DNA of 64,000 nucleotides from Chthonobacter albigriseus (GTDB taxonomy: Bacteria; Pseudomonadota; Alphaproteobacteria; Rhizobiales; Pleomorphomonadaceae). The notes under the pieces are model-generated. The model did not search any database and had not been told where the DNA came from. It saw nothing but the letters and a program-made list of their open reading frames with translations. The DNA lies in the NCBI RefSeq assembly GCF_013839445.1, contig NZ_JACDIT010000001.1, positions 1,343,935 through 1,407,934 on the forward strand, written 5' to 3'. Both the position numbers and the translations under genes were made by a program. Shown piece after piece: positions 34,337 to 43,896 of the stretch. How positions within the stretch are numbered: position 1 is the stretch's first letter; each line of letters starts with the position of its first letter.

Positions 34337-35179
34337 TCAGTTGGCGGCGGCCTCGGCGATGTCGGATCCATCGTCGAACTGCCGCGCCTTGACCACCAGC
34401 ATGCCCTTCATGGTCCGCACGGAGATCTTGTAGGGGAGCATCAGGCGCCCGTCGCCGGCCGGCACGAACCAGGCCTCAAGGTCCTTGTTGTCCCGCATGA
34501 ACTTGGTCGATTCCCGCCCCTCGCGGTGACCTGCCACCGGCACCCAGCGCGCGCCGCAGACGATCGCATCGCCCTGGTAGCCCGGCACCTTGATGGTCTC
34601 GGTCGACTTGTAGGTGAGGCGGATGTCGTAGCGGGTCCAGCCGTCGAAGATCGGCAGCGTCCGGTCGCACACATCGGCGCCCGTGCCTCCCTCGGTCGGC
34701 ACCAGCGCCGCGGAGAGCGGGTCGATGACATTGCGCTTCGACGCGGCAGTGATCGGCACCCGGTCGTCGGCCTGCGAGAGTTCAGGAACCGCCCGCAGCT
34801 TGCCGATACGGCCGCCGGAAAGGCCCATGGTCACCTGCGTGACCTTGTCGCCGCGGCTCATCAGCTCGTAGCTTGCGGGCGAAAGATTGCTGCCGATCCG
34901 CCCCTTCACCGTCGCGATGCTCTCCTCCGAGGAGATGATGCGCGCAAGGCCCGAGGTGGAGATATGGAGCTTGGCCGCATAGGCCCCGCGGTCGATCCGG
35001 ACCGCCAGCGAGCCCTTGGCGATGCCGAATCCCATGAAGGAGACGTCATAGACCGCCTTGGTCTCTGCGGCCGGGGCTGCGGCCTCGGCGAAGGAGATGG
35101 CGGGCAGCGCCGCCATCAGCGATGTGGCGACCAGGGGCCGGACCGCCTTGGAGAGAACACGGAAACCGAAAACGGACAC
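34337..35179 (-). CDS. DUF3108 domain exported protein
   Basis: A 280-residue protein of the DUF3108 family, common in Proteobacteria and of unknown function. A signal peptide covers about residues 12-35 (VRPLVATSLMAALPAISFAEA). The domain begins AVYDVSFMGFGIAKGSLAVRI and includes a cysteine pair (DVCDRTLPIFDGWTRYDI and IVCGARW) that could form a disulfide. It ends PYKISVRTMKGMLVVKARQF. The GTG start at 35179 has GGAGG seven bases upstream, which decides against the longer frame to 35365. Divergent from rpmB. Confidence 0.85.
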   Translation of the reverse strand: MSVFGFRVLSKAVRPLVATSLMAALPAISFAEAAAPAAETKAVYDVSFMGFGIAKGSLAVRIDRGAYAAKLHISTSGLARIISSEESIATVKGRIGSNLSPASYELMSRGDKVTQVTMGLSGGRIGKLRAVPELSQADDRVPITAASKRNVIDPLSAALVPTEGGTGADVCDRTLPIFDGWTRYDIRLTYKSTETIKVPGYQGDAIVCGARWVPVAGHREGRESTKFMRDNKDLEAWFVPAGDGRLMLPYKISVRTMKGMLVVKARQFDDGSDIAEAAAN

Positions 35180-35635
35180 TTCATTGCCTCCAGACGCCGC
35201 CGCACGGACGACCGCCTCGAGCTGGAGTCCGCCATGGCCCGCGAGCATGCGCCCGCGGTCGGCGATGGTCCAGTCGTCGAGAAACGATGTCGGCCGGGAA
35301 ACGCGGGCCACCTGCTGTTCGCCCACCTGCCACGCACCAATCATTTGCCGATATGGTAACCGCATCGTTAACGCGCGTCAGCCGGAAATCGATTGTGTCC
35401 CGGCCGCAACGGTCGACGAGCGTCACGATCGCGTCGGTCCGGCCCGCGTCGCGCGCGCTTTGCAGGGCCGTCGAATGCCGCGAAGGGTTGACGTGGCGAG
35501 GCCCTCTCAGTATAGCAAGGCCACTTTTCGAGGCGCGCCGTTCGGATGCCGGGCGGCGCTTTCGCATGGTTTAGGGGGTTCGGTCCGCTGCGAGGCGTCG
35601 ATCGGCTCCGGTCAGATGAGAGAAGGATGACCACG
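35180..35635. other. 456-bp divergent intergenic region
   Basis: Lies between the DUF3108 gene (minus) and rpmB (plus). It holds the rpmB promoter at 35488-35516 and a leader of about 110 nt. GTTAACG occurs near 35369. The open frames across it lack a start signal or recognisable domain. Confidence 0.5.
35488..35516 (+). promoter_or_regulatory. Putative rpmB promoter
   Basis: TTGACG and TATAGC are separated by exactly 17 bp, a good sigma-70-type match. Transcription would start near 35523, giving a leader of about 113 nt before rpmB. Confidence 0.6.
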
Positions 35636-35932
35636 ATGGCTCGGCGGTGCGAACTGACCGGCAAGGGCGTGTTGTACGGAAACAACGTGAGCCATGCCAA
35701 CAACAAGACCAAGCGCCGGTTCCTCCCGAACCTGCTGAACGTGACGCTGCTCAGCGACGCGCTCGGCCAGAGCGTTCGTCTGCGCGTCTCCGCCAACGCC
35801 CTGCGTTCGGTCGAGCACCGCGGCGGCCTCGACGCCTTCCTGAAGAAGGCGCACGACGAGGAACTCTCCCCGCGCGCTCGCCTGATCAAGAAGCAGGTCG
35901 CGGCCAAGCAGGCAGAAGCGGCGTCCGCCTGA
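35636..35932 (+). CDS. rpmB: 50S ribosomal protein L28
   Basis: Ribosomal protein bL28, 98 residues, part of the large subunit near the exit site. N-terminal [33 protein letters not shown] is unmistakable. No zinc-type CxxC pair is present, as is usual for Alphaproteobacteria. The ATG at 35636 matches homology, and GAAGG nine bases upstream supports it over the ATG three codons earlier. A sigma-70-like promoter lies 120 bp upstream. The transporter gene follows 32 bp later and may be cotranscribed. Confidence 0.97.
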   Translation: MARRCELTGKGVLYGNNVSHANNKTKRRFLPNLLNVTLLSDALGQSVRLRVSANALRSVEHRGGLDAFLKKAHDEELSPRARLIKKQVAAKQAEAASA

Positions 35933-35964
35933 GCAGACGTTCCGCGCCTCGGCGGGAGCCCGGG

Positions 35965-36522
35965 ATGATGACCGTTCTCGACCGACGCCTGATTCCATCG
36001 ATCGCCGCCATGGCGGCGATCGTGGTGGCCAGCAACATCCTGGTCCAGTACCCCTTCGAGCCCTTCGGCCTGGCCGAGGTTCTGACCTGGGGCGCCTTCA
36101 CCTATCCCTTCGCCTTCCTGGTGACCGACCTCACCAACCGCTGGTTCGGCCCCGCCCGCACCCGGCTGGTTGTCTACGTCGGCTTCGCCCTCGCCGTCCT
36201 CCTGTCGCTCGCCCTCGCCGATCCGCGCATCGCGGTCGCCTCCGGCACGGCCTTCCTGGCGGCTCAGCTCCTCGATGTCACGCTGTTCAACCGGCTTCGC
36301 GCCGGGTCCTGGTGGCGGGCTCCGCTCGTCTCCTCCTCCGTCGGTTCGGCGGTCGATACGGCCCTCTTCTTCTCGATCGCCTTCGCCGGAACCGGGCTTC
36401 CCTGGGATACCTGGGCGCTCGGCGACTTCGCGGTGAAAATGGCGATCGCCGTTCTATCGTTGCTGCCCTATGCGCAACTGATGAACCGGGTGAAGCCCTA
36501 CGGCGCCGCCCGCGCCACCTGA
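35965..36522 (+). CDS. VUT/YhhQ family transporter, queuosine-precursor type
   Basis: A 185-residue membrane protein of the VUT_1 (YhhQ) family, whose characterised members import queuosine precursors such as preQ0. Five to six hydrophobic segments are visible. The motif TWGAFTYPFAFLVTDLTNRWFGPARTR at residues 41-67 is diagnostic, and SSVGSAVDTALFFSIAFAG near 124 is the second conserved block. GGGAG precedes the start. A glutamyl-Q tRNA synthetase, which modifies queuosine, is also in the window (58156), although not linked. Confidence 0.87.
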   Translation: MMTVLDRRLIPSIAAMAAIVVASNILVQYPFEPFGLAEVLTWGAFTYPFAFLVTDLTNRWFGPARTRLVVYVGFALAVLLSLALADPRIAVASGTAFLAAQLLDVTLFNRLRAGSWWRAPLVSSSVGSAVDTALFFSIAFAGTGLPWDTWALGDFAVKMAIAVLSLLPYAQLMNRVKPYGAARAT

Positions 36523-36532
36523 CCGGTGGCCG

Positions 36533-37558
36533 TCACGGGATGAGCTCGAACTCAAGGTAGAGCGTCCGCTGCAGGAACGACCTGTTGTCGTCCGAGATCA
36601 GCGAGATCATCGTCTTGCCGGACGACGGCTCGGTCCAGATCGCCAGGCCTTCCATGTTGTCGATCTGGTGGGCGAGCGAAGCCTCGAAGATCGTCCGGCC
36701 ATTGATCAAGGCCCCCGGCACCAGTTCGGCCGCCGCCACCCGTCGGATCCGCGCCCGCACGCCGTCTCCGATCGTGAACGCCCGCTCCAGCACGAACAGG
36801 TCGTCGCCGGGTCCGAACTTGGCGTCGGTGATGTCGAAGTCGTCGTCGGTGAGCAGGAACCGCCCTTCGACCCGACCTCCGAACAACCAGCCCGGCCGCG
36901 CCTCAACGGTCAGCGTCCGCGGCGGCCGCTCCGCGATCACCACTGTCGATCCCTCGAAGGGGCCGCCCGGACGTCCGAGCGCCAGCGATTCCAGTCCTTT
37001 CGAAGCGCGAAGGTTGCGGGCGCCCGGGTGGATCCGCACTTCGTGCATCCGCCCAAAGAAGCCATCCTGCCGCACCTCACCCTCGATCACCCGCGGAAAC
37101 CCTTCCAGGCTGAGCCGGGCGATCTCCTTGCCGTCCCGTTCCACGATGTCGAGCGATTCCGTATCCGATCCGATCTTGCTGCGGACGGGTTCGCCGTTCG
37201 ATGCGGTCAGCGGCTCCATTCGGCCGTTGGACAGCCCGACGGGCCGGCCCGCGCCGTCGCGCAGGACATCCGCCTGCAGCACCAACCCGTCGTCCGAAAT
37301 GGCGATGAACGAGGCGCCACCGTTGCGCATGACGAGTCCGGATAGCCCGCCGACGGCCCGGCTCGCGCTCTCCACCTCCAGCCCGCCTCGGAAGACGAGG
37401 TCCTGAAACCGCACCACGCTGGGATCGGCGATCTGGAAATGATCGATGACGTGGGTTTCGAACGCGACCGTACTCGGCGTGCGATCGGCGGAGGCCGAAC
37501 TGCTGGCCAACAGAACCGTGGCCACCGCCGCAAGGATGCCCCGCTGCAGACCCGCCAT
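36533..37558 (-). CDS. Exported phytase-esterase-like protein
   Basis: A 341-residue exported protein with the domain annotated as esterase-like activity of phytase (PF13449), a beta-propeller-like fold. The signal peptide is residues 1-24 (GILAAVATVLLASSSASA). The domain runs from about residue 58 to 335, with GGLSGLVMRNGGASFIAISDDG near 70, NLRASKGLESLALGRPGG near 182, and ISLISDDNRSFLQRTLYLEFEL at the end. Catalysis by this family is not well established. It lies just downstream of cobT on the same strand (9 bp), so it may be cotranscribed. Convergent with the transporter. Confidence 0.85.
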   Translation of the reverse strand: MAGLQRGILAAVATVLLASSSASADRTPSTVAFETHVIDHFQIADPSVVRFQDLVFRGGLEVESASRAVGGLSGLVMRNGGASFIAISDDGLVLQADVLRDGAGRPVGLSNGRMEPLTASNGEPVRSKIGSDTESLDIVERDGKEIARLSLEGFPRVIEGEVRQDGFFGRMHEVRIHPGARNLRASKGLESLALGRPGGPFEGSTVVIAERPPRTLTVEARPGWLFGGRVEGRFLLTDDDFDITDAKFGPGDDLFVLERAFTIGDGVRARIRRVAAAELVPGALINGRTIFEASLAHQIDNMEGLAIWTEPSSGKTMISLISDDNRSFLQRTLYLEFELIP

Positions 37559-37566
37559 CCGCCGTC

Positions 37567-39519
37567 TCACTGAAGGCCCATCCGCGCCGGCGCACGGGTT
37601 GGCCCAGTCGCCGGGCTCTTCGGTGCCGGCCGTTTGGCAGGCTGGGCGCTCGCGGCGGCACGACGGCGGCTTTCCTCCTCGAACAGGGAGGCGAGCTGCT
37701 CCGTCATCGCGCCGGCGAGCTCTTCCGCATCCACGATCGTCACCGCGCGCCGGTAGTAGCGCGTCACGTCGTGACCGATGCCGATGGCGATCAGCTCGAC
37801 CGGGGAACGCGTCTCGATGTCCTCGATCACGGCCCGGAGATGCCGTTCCAGGTAGTTGCCCGGGTTCACCGAAAGCGTGGAGTCGTCGACCGGCGCGCCA
37901 TCGGAGATCATCATCAGGATCTTGCGGTTCTCCGGCCGCGCCAGGATCCGCTGGTGCGCCCAGTCCAACGCCTCGCCGTCGATATTCTCCTTCAGGAGGC
38001 CCTCGCGCATCATTAGGCCGAGGTTGCGGCGCGCCCGCCGCCACGGCGCGTCGGCGGCCTTGTACACGATATGGCGAAGATCGTTGAGCCGGCCCGGCTG
38101 CGCGGGCTTGCCGGCCGCCAGCCACGCCTCGCGCGACTGGCCGCCCTTCCACGCCTTCGTGGTGAAGCCCAGGAGTTCAACCTTGACCCCGCACCGCTCC
38201 AGCGTCCGCGCCAGGATGTCGGCGCAGGCCGCCGCCACCGTGATCGGCCTGCCGCGCATCGAACCGGAGTTGTCGATGACGAGCGTCACCACCGTGTCGC
38301 GGAAGTTGGTGTCGCGCTCCACCTTGAAGGCGAGCGGCTGCATCGGATCGGTGATCACGCGGGTGAGGCGCGCCGTGTCCAGCAGCCCCTCCTCCATGTC
38401 GAAATCCCAGCCGCGGTTCTGCTGCGCCATCAGCCGCCGCTGCAGCCGGTTGGCGAGGCGCGACACCGCGCCCTGCAGATGCACCAGCTGCTTGTCGAGA
38501 TAGGCGCGCAGCCGGTCCAGTTCCGCCGCGTCGCAGAGGTCTTCCGGACGGGTCACCTCGTCGAAACGGGTGGTGAACACCTTGTAGTCGTTCTGCGGCG
38601 GCTGGTTGCTGAATGGCAGGTCCGGCCGCTTGCTCTCGCCCGCCTCCCGCGACTGGTCCGACGCGTCCTCGTCGAGCGTCTCCTCGGAGGCTTCCGCATC
38701 GACCTCGGTCTCGCCGGCCTCCTGCTCCTCGCCCGTCGCCTCCTGCTCCTGCGGCGCTGCCTGATCGGCGGCCTCGCTGTCGTCGGTCTCGCCGGACGAC
38801 TGGTCGTCGGAGGTGTCGTTGCGGTCGCCGTCGCCGTCGTCCTCGGGCTCCTCCGGCTCGCCGCCGAGTTCCTCGGCCATGTCGAGGGAAGCAAGGAGAT
38901 GCCGCACCGCGCGGGCGAAGTCGCGCTGCTTGCCGATGACGTTTTCGAGGCCTGCGAGGTCGCGGCCCGCCTTCTCCTCGATCCACTCCCGCCATATCTC
39001 GACGACGGGTTCGGCGCTCTTCGGGGGCTTGGCCCCGGTCAGCTTCTCGCGAACCATCAGCGCCACCGCATCTTCCAGCGGCGCGTCCGACTTGTCCGTG
39101 ACTTCGTGGAAGTTGCCTCGGAAGTAGCGGTCCTCCAGCATGGCGGAGAGGTTCTCCGACACGCCCGGCATGGCCCGGGCGCCGAGCGCCTCGCAGCGCG
39201 CCTGCTCCACCGCCTCGAACACCGCGCGCGCCGTCTTGCCCTCCGGCACCAGGTCGCGGTGGACGCCCGCATCGTGGCAGGCGAGCCGCAGCGCGATGGA
39301 ATCGCCGAGTCCGCGCGTGACCGCCAGGTCGTAGGCCGTCGGCTTGCGCGGCGGCTCCGGCAGCCGGGCGCGATGGCCGGCCAGCGACGGCCTGTCCGTG
39401 GCGTAGACGATCTCCAGCTCCGGATCACCCGAGATCGCCCGCATGGCGACGCCGACCGCCTTCTTGAAGGGCTCGGTCGGCGGCTGGGTCTTGGTCGGGG
39501 AGGAGGGTTCGCGTGCCAT
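37567..39519 (-). CDS. cobT: Cobaltochelatase subunit CobT
   Basis: A 650-residue subunit of the aerobic cobaltochelatase (CobNST), which inserts cobalt into hydrogenobyrinate a,c-diamide in B12 synthesis. The N-terminal CobT domain is followed by a very acidic segment (about residues 225-300, rich in Glu, Asp and Ser), then a von Willebrand A domain with the MIDAS start [16 protein letters not shown] near 413. CobT is the partner of CobS in an AAA+ ring. cobS lies 78 bp upstream on the same strand. cobN is not in the window. Confidence 0.97.
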   Translation of the reverse strand: MAREPSSPTKTQPPTEPFKKAVGVAMRAISGDPELEIVYATDRPSLAGHRARLPEPPRKPTAYDLAVTRGLGDSIALRLACHDAGVHRDLVPEGKTARAVFEAVEQARCEALGARAMPGVSENLSAMLEDRYFRGNFHEVTDKSDAPLEDAVALMVREKLTGAKPPKSAEPVVEIWREWIEEKAGRDLAGLENVIGKQRDFARAVRHLLASLDMAEELGGEPEEPEDDGDGDRNDTSDDQSSGETDDSEAADQAAPQEQEATGEEQEAGETEVDAEASEETLDEDASDQSREAGESKRPDLPFSNQPPQNDYKVFTTRFDEVTRPEDLCDAAELDRLRAYLDKQLVHLQGAVSRLANRLQRRLMAQQNRGWDFDMEEGLLDTARLTRVITDPMQPLAFKVERDTNFRDTVVTLVIDNSGSMRGRPITVAAACADILARTLERCGVKVELLGFTTKAWKGGQSREAWLAAGKPAQPGRLNDLRHIVYKAADAPWRRARRNLGLMMREGLLKENIDGEALDWAHQRILARPENRKILMMISDGAPVDDSTLSVNPGNYLERHLRAVIEDIETRSPVELIAIGIGHDVTRYYRRAVTIVDAEELAGAMTEQLASLFEEESRRRAAASAQPAKRPAPKSPATGPTRAPARMGLQ

Positions 39520-39597
39520 CTCTGTTCTGCTTCAGAAGTCCCGGTCGGGGGCGGGCGGGGATTGCAGTCGCCCGACACCCGGTGTCCGGTCCTCAGG

Positions 39598-40584
39598 TCA
39601 TCCCAACACCATGTTCGCGGCGCTCTCCGGCAGTTCCTTGCCGAAGCAGCGCTGGTAGAACTCCGCCACCAGCGGGCGCTCCAGTTCGTCGCACTTGTTG
39701 AGGAAGGTGACGCGGAAGCCGAAGCCGATGTCGCCGAAGATCGCGGCGTTCTCCGCCCAGGTGATCACCGTGCGCGGGCTCATCACGGTGGACAGGTCGC
39801 CGTTGACGAAGGCTGAGCGGGTCATGTCGGCGACGCGCACCATCTTGGAGACCGTGGCCCGGCCCTCCTCGCCCTTGTACTCCTTCGCCTTGGCAAGGAC
39901 GATGTCCACTTCCTTGTCGTGCGGCAGGTAGTTAAGCGTGGTGACGATCGACCAGCGGTCCATCTGGCCCTGGTTGATCTGCTGCGTGCCGTGGTAGAGG
40001 CCCGACGTGTCGCCGAGGCCGACCGTGTTCGCCGTCGCGAACAGGCGGAAGGCCGGGTGCGGGCGGATCACGCGGTTCTGGTCCAGCAGCGTCAGCTTGC
40101 CGGCCACCTCCAGCACGCGCTGGATTACGAACATCACGTCAGGCCGGCCGGCGTCATACTCGTCGAACACCAGCGCGGTGTTCGTCTGCAGCGCCCAGGG
40201 CAGGATGCCGTCGCGGAACTCGGTGATCTGGCGGCCGTCGCGGATCACGATCGCGTCCTTGCCGACGAGATCGATGCGGCTGATGTGGCTGTCGAGGTTG
40301 ACGCGCACCAGCGGCCAGTTCAGCCGCGCGGCCACCTGTTCGATGTGCGTCGACTTGCCCGTGCCGTGATAGCCGGACACCATGACGCGGCGGTTGTGGG
40401 CGAAGCCAGCGAGGATCGCGAGCGTCGTGTTGCGGTCGAAGAGATAGTCGGGGTCGTAGTCCGGCACGTATTCGCTCGGCTCGGAATAGGCGGGAACCTC
40501 GATATCGCTGTCGATGCCGAACACCTGACGGACCGAGATCTTCATGTCCGGCAGCGGCGCGGCCTCGATCGCAGTCTGAACCAT
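39598..40584 (-). CDS. cobS: Cobaltochelatase subunit CobS
   Basis: A 328-residue AAA+ ATPase of the MoxR type that powers cobalt insertion with CobT and CobN. Walker A is [10 protein letters not shown] near residue 71, Walker B is [13 protein letters not shown] near 137, and the sensor region is [20 protein letters not shown] near 180. The N-terminal [20 protein letters not shown] is typical. The start has GGAGG just upstream. It is transcribed ahead of cobT. A cobalamin adenosyltransferase for the later step is at 61567. Confidence 0.97.
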   Translation of the reverse strand: MVQTAIEAAPLPDMKISVRQVFGIDSDIEVPAYSEPSEYVPDYDPDYLFDRNTTLAILAGFAHNRRVMVSGYHGTGKSTHIEQVAARLNWPLVRVNLDSHISRIDLVGKDAIVIRDGRQITEFRDGILPWALQTNTALVFDEYDAGRPDVMFVIQRVLEVAGKLTLLDQNRVIRPHPAFRLFATANTVGLGDTSGLYHGTQQINQGQMDRWSIVTTLNYLPHDKEVDIVLAKAKEYKGEEGRATVSKMVRVADMTRSAFVNGDLSTVMSPRTVITWAENAAIFGDIGFGFRVTFLNKCDELERPLVAEFYQRCFGKELPESAANMVLG

Positions 40585-40678
40585 GGAACCTCCAGAAGAC
40601 GCGCCTTGCAATTCGCGTTGGATACGCGCGCGTCCGAACATCCGACGGAAAGCGCTTGGGGAAGGGCGGGTTCCGAGC

Positions 40679-41305
40679 TTAGCAGAAGCCCGCCGTCTTC
40701 AGGTAGTTATAGGCTTGGATGATTTGCCGCAACCGTTCCTCGGTCGAACGATCGCCGCCGTTCGCATCCGGATGGTGCCGCTTCACCAGCATCTTGAAGC
40801 GCGCCTTGATCTCCACCTTGGTCGCTTCGATGTCGAGGCCGAGCGTGTCGAGCGCCTTCTGCGTGGCGGAGGAGACCTTGCGTTTCGGCTCCTCGATCCG
40901 CGTCTGGGCGCTGGCTGCGCGCGCGCCGTGGAACATGCCGAACGGGTCGTGCACCGTCTCCGTCCAAGCCTCGCCCTTGCGCCGCGCCGCCTGTGGCTGC
41001 GCCTGGCCCCACCGGTTGACGCCCACAGACCAGGTCGGCCGGTGGCCGGTCAGCGCGTCCTTCTGATAGGCCGCGACCGCCTCGTCGCCCATGCCGGCGA
41101 AGTAGTTGTAGGACTTGTTGTAGTGCCGCACGTGGTCCATGCAGAACTGGTGGTACTGCCCCTCGCGCCCCCGGCCCTTCGGTGCCTTGTAGGGACCCGG
41201 CTGGTCGCACCCCTCCCATTCGCAGGGCGGAAACTGCTCGCGCAGTTCGTCCTCCGCGTCGGGACGGATCCGGATCTTGTCGAAGAGTTTCGAATTCGGC
41301 TTCAT
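40679..41305 (-). CDS. J-domain protein with C-terminal DnaJ domain
   Basis: A 208-residue protein with its J domain at the C-terminus (about residues 150-205), including the invariant HPD of [30 protein letters not shown]. The N-terminal half has two cysteine pairs ([10 protein letters not shown], then FCMDH) and the basic motif [17 protein letters not shown], perhaps metal binding. Such proteins recruit DnaK to specific clients. The gene is conserved beside cobS in Hyphomicrobiales. It is divergent from bolA. Confidence 0.9.
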   Translation of the reverse strand: MKPNSKLFDKIRIRPDAEDELREQFPPCEWEGCDQPGPYKAPKGRGREGQYHQFCMDHVRHYNKSYNYFAGMGDEAVAAYQKDALTGHRPTWSVGVNRWGQAQPQAARRKGEAWTETVHDPFGMFHGARAASAQTRIEEPKRKVSSATQKALDTLGLDIEATKVEIKARFKMLVKRHHPDANGGDRSTEERLRQIIQAYNYLKTAGFC

Positions 41306-41431
41306 CGTCGAGCGAGTATGGGGTTCGGGCCGTGCGGCGGCAAGGCGTTGACCGCGCGGATGAGATGTGCAGCAGAACGGATTGACGGCCGGTTTCGACG
41401 GCGATCGGTCCCCGGAACGGAGAAAACGCCA

Positions 41432-41701
41432 GTGACGACGCGCAAGGACCGGATCGCCCTCGCCCTGACCGAGGCTCTGTCGCCGGTGGTTCTGGAGATC
41501 GAGGACGAATCGGAACGCCACCACGGCCATGCCGGATACCGCGACGGCGGCCAGACCCACTACCGCATCAAAATCGTGTCGGAAGCCTTCGTCGGCAAGA
41601 CTCGCGTCGCCCGCCACCGCCTCGTGACGGACGCCCTTAAGGGAGAGTTCGACGACGGCATGCACGCCCTGGCCATCGAAGCGCGGGCGCCTCTGGATTG
41701 A
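41432..41701 (+). CDS. BolA family protein
   Basis: An 89-residue BolA-like protein, a KH-like fold that often works with monothiol glutaredoxins in iron-sulfur handling. LEIEDESERHHGHAGYRDGGQTHYRIKIVSEAF (residues 21-53) and the R-H-R-L-V-x-x-A-L motif at 61-69 are characteristic. The start is a GTG with GGAG upstream; no in-frame ATG fits. It is divergent from the J-domain gene with 126 bp between them, an arrangement common in related genomes. Confidence 0.92.
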   Translation: MTTRKDRIALALTEALSPVVLEIEDESERHHGHAGYRDGGQTHYRIKIVSEAFVGKTRVARHRLVTDALKGEFDDGMHALAIEARAPLD

Positions 41702-41778
41702 GGGCGCGCCTGTTGGATTGAGATGTTGGGGCGGAGGTTCACCCCCGCCGCCATTGACAGGTGACAGTCCGCCGCGTC

Positions 41779-42909
41779 TCAGCCCCGCTCCGACGCCCCC
41801 GCCAGGAACCCCTTCACCGCTTCGCCCGGGACGTCCTTGGCGATGAAGCTCTGCCCGATGCCGTGCGTCAGGATGAAGGTCAGCGTGCCGCGCACGACCT
41901 TCTTGTCCTGCGCGATCAGCGCCAGCAAGCCGTCAGCGTCGGGCAGGTCGCCGGGCACCTGGTCGAGACGCGTCGGCAGGCCGACCGCCTCGAAATGGCG
42001 GCGGACGCGGGTCGCGTCGTCCGGCCCCATCAGGTTCATGTGAACGGAAAAATCGTGAGCCAGCACCATGCCGATGGCGATCGCCTCGCCGTGCACCAGC
42101 TTGTCGGAATAGCCGGTCGCCGCTTCCAGCGCATGGCCGAAGGTGTGCCCGAGGTTGAGCAGCGCCCGGTCGCCGGTCTCCCGCTCGTCGCGCGCGACGA
42201 TCGCCGCCTTGGACCGGCAGGACGTCGCGATCGCGTGGGTCCGCGCAGCACCGCCGGCGAACACCGCCTGCCAGTTCGCCTCCAGCCAGGTGAAGAAGCC
42301 GGCGTCGTCGATCAGCCCGTACTTGGCGACCTCGGCATAGCCGGCGCGGAAATGGCGCTCCGACAGTGTGTCCAGCACGTCCGTGTCGGCGATGACGAGG
42401 TCCGGCTGGTGGAACACGCCGACGAGGTTCTTGCCGTGGCTGACGTTGATGCCGGTCTTGCCGCCGACGGAGCTGTCCACCTGGGCGAGCAGCGACGTCG
42501 GGATCTGCACGAAGCGCATGCCGCGCCGGACCACCCCGGCGACGAAGCCGGAGAGATCGCCCACCACGCCGCCGCCGAGCGCCACCACCGCGTCGCCGCG
42601 CTCGTACCGCCCGCCGATCACCTGGTCCACCACCTGCTCGAAGACGGGGAAGCTCTTGGAGGACTCGCCCGGCGGGATCACCGACGCGCTGGTCTCAACG
42701 CCCGCCGAGGCGAGCGACGCATTCAGCGTTGCGAGATGCAGGTCGGCCACCGTCGCGTCCGTCACCACCGCGGCCTTCGCCTTCGGCAGCACCTCCCGGA
42801 TCAGCGAGCCGGCCCGGGCGAGCAGCCCCGACCCGATCAGGATGTCGTAGGACCGCTCGCCGAGCGCCACGGGCACGCGGACAACGTCACCAGTCTGGTC
42901 GGATGTCAT
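41779..42909 (-). CDS. aroB: 3-dehydroquinate synthase
   Basis: The 376-residue second enzyme of the shikimate pathway, converting DAHP to 3-dehydroquinate with bound NAD and a divalent metal. Motifs: PPGESSKSF near residue 79, ALGGGVVGDLSGFVA near 110, PTSLLAQVDSSVGGKTGINVSHGKNLVG near 137, and the metal-binding NLGHTFGHALE near 252 plus LVHGEAIAIGM near 271. The start overlaps the aroK stop by four bases (ATGA), so translation is coupled. The frame continues upstream without coding character. Confidence 0.97.
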   Translation of the reverse strand: MTSDQTGDVVRVPVALGERSYDILIGSGLLARAGSLIREVLPKAKAAVVTDATVADLHLATLNASLASAGVETSASVIPPGESSKSFPVFEQVVDQVIGGRYERGDAVVALGGGVVGDLSGFVAGVVRRGMRFVQIPTSLLAQVDSSVGGKTGINVSHGKNLVGVFHQPDLVIADTDVLDTLSERHFRAGYAEVAKYGLIDDAGFFTWLEANWQAVFAGGAARTHAIATSCRSKAAIVARDERETGDRALLNLGHTFGHALEAATGYSDKLVHGEAIAIGMVLAHDFSVHMNLMGPDDATRVRRHFEAVGLPTRLDQVPGDLPDADGLLALIAQDKKVVRGTLTFILTHGIGQSFIAKDVPGEAVKGFLAGASERG

Positions 42910-43529
42910 TGAGGGTCCTCGGGCTGCGGGAGCGCCAGCCAGCGTTCCAGCGTGGAGATCACGTCCTCCACCACGTGCTCGTGCGGAACGTCGCGGCTCA
43001 TCACCGTGATGTCGGCGGCCGCGTAGATCGGGTAGCGCGCTTCCACAAGCCGGCGCAGCGTGCCCTCCGGATCCTCCGTATGGAGGAGCGGCCGGTTGGA
43101 GCGGCGCCGGACCCGGTCGAACAGGACCTCCACGTCGGCCTTCAGCCAGATCGACACGCCGCGCTCCGCGATGGCGGCGCGCGTTTCCGGGTTCATGAAG
43201 GCCCCTCCGCCCGTGGCGATGACCTGCCGGCGTTCTTTCAGGAGGCGCGCGATCACCCGCCTTTCGCCGTCCCGGAAGTAGGCTTCGCCATGTTCGGCGA
43301 AGATCTCCGGGATCGTCTTGTTGGCGGCTTCCTCGATGGCGTGGTCGGCGTCGACGAAGGGCAGCGACAGGCGCGCCGCGAGGCGCTTGCCGACGCTGGT
43401 CTTGCCCGCGCCCATCATGCCGACGAGAACGATCGACCGGTCCCTGAGGGCGGCGTTGATGGCCTGGGCGCGCTTCAGGTCCTGGACCTGCTGCGGCTCG
43501 GCGACAAGGGCGGGCTCGTTCTCCGTCAT
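42906..43529 (-). CDS. aroK: Shikimate kinase
   Basis: A 207-residue shikimate kinase, which phosphorylates shikimate at the 3-hydroxyl. The P-loop is VGMMGAGKTSVGKRLA near residue 37. The substrate-binding aspartate is in FVDADHAIE near 59, and TGGGAF near 105 is the second substrate motif. An N-terminal extension of about 30 residues precedes the domain, which is usual in Hyphomicrobiales. It is first of the aroK-aroB pair, four-base overlap. Confidence 0.96.
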   Translation of the reverse strand: MTENEPALVAEPQQVQDLKRAQAINAALRDRSIVLVGMMGAGKTSVGKRLAARLSLPFVDADHAIEEAANKTIPEIFAEHGEAYFRDGERRVIARLLKERRQVIATGGGAFMNPETRAAIAERGVSIWLKADVEVLFDRVRRRSNRPLLHTEDPEGTLRRLVEARYPIYAAADITVMSRDVPHEHVVEDVISTLERWLALPQPEDPQ

Positions 43530-43680
43530 TTCCCGATGTCTTGCGGCCGAGCCGGTGCCCTGTCAAGCGAGGGCACGGTCCGGATCGATGCTGCCGCCCC
43601 GAAAATCCTTGGCATTGCCGGCCCGGAAAGGCACGCTGGTCCAGTGCTTCGTTAACCCTTGCCGATGCATCGTCCGCTCC

Positions 43681-43896
43681 ATGCCCACGCTCTTCCGCTT
43701 CGTCCGAACCGTCGCGCTTGCCGCGGCGCTGGTCTATGCGGTGCTGTGGTCGCTCGCCAACCTCGTCGAGCCGCGCATCCGGCCGATGAGCGAGCCGATC
43801 GAGAGCCGCATCCTGCGCGACGCCGGCCGCCAGCCCGCCGTCCCGGTCGGCGCGGCCGAGCCGGGCGCCCGGCCCGGGGGACGCACCAATGGCTGA
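43681..43896 (+). CDS. Small single-pass membrane protein before xerD
   Basis: A 71-residue protein with one hydrophobic helix (residues 9-27, VRTVALAAALVYAVLWSLA), followed by EPRIRPMSEPI and a polar, proline- and glycine-rich tail. Its end overlaps the xerD start by eight bases, so it is translated with xerD. Similar short proteins lie in this position in related genomes, to my knowledge, with no known function. The ATG lacks a strong ribosome binding site. Confidence 0.65.
   Translation: MPTLFRFVRTVALAAALVYAVLWSLANLVEPRIRPMSEPIESRILRDAGRQPAVPVGAAEPGARPGGRTNG

Noticed and set aside
40585-40678. Cobalamin riboswitch before cobS
   Set aside because: The gap is only 94 bp, too short, and no B12-box-like sequence is visible.
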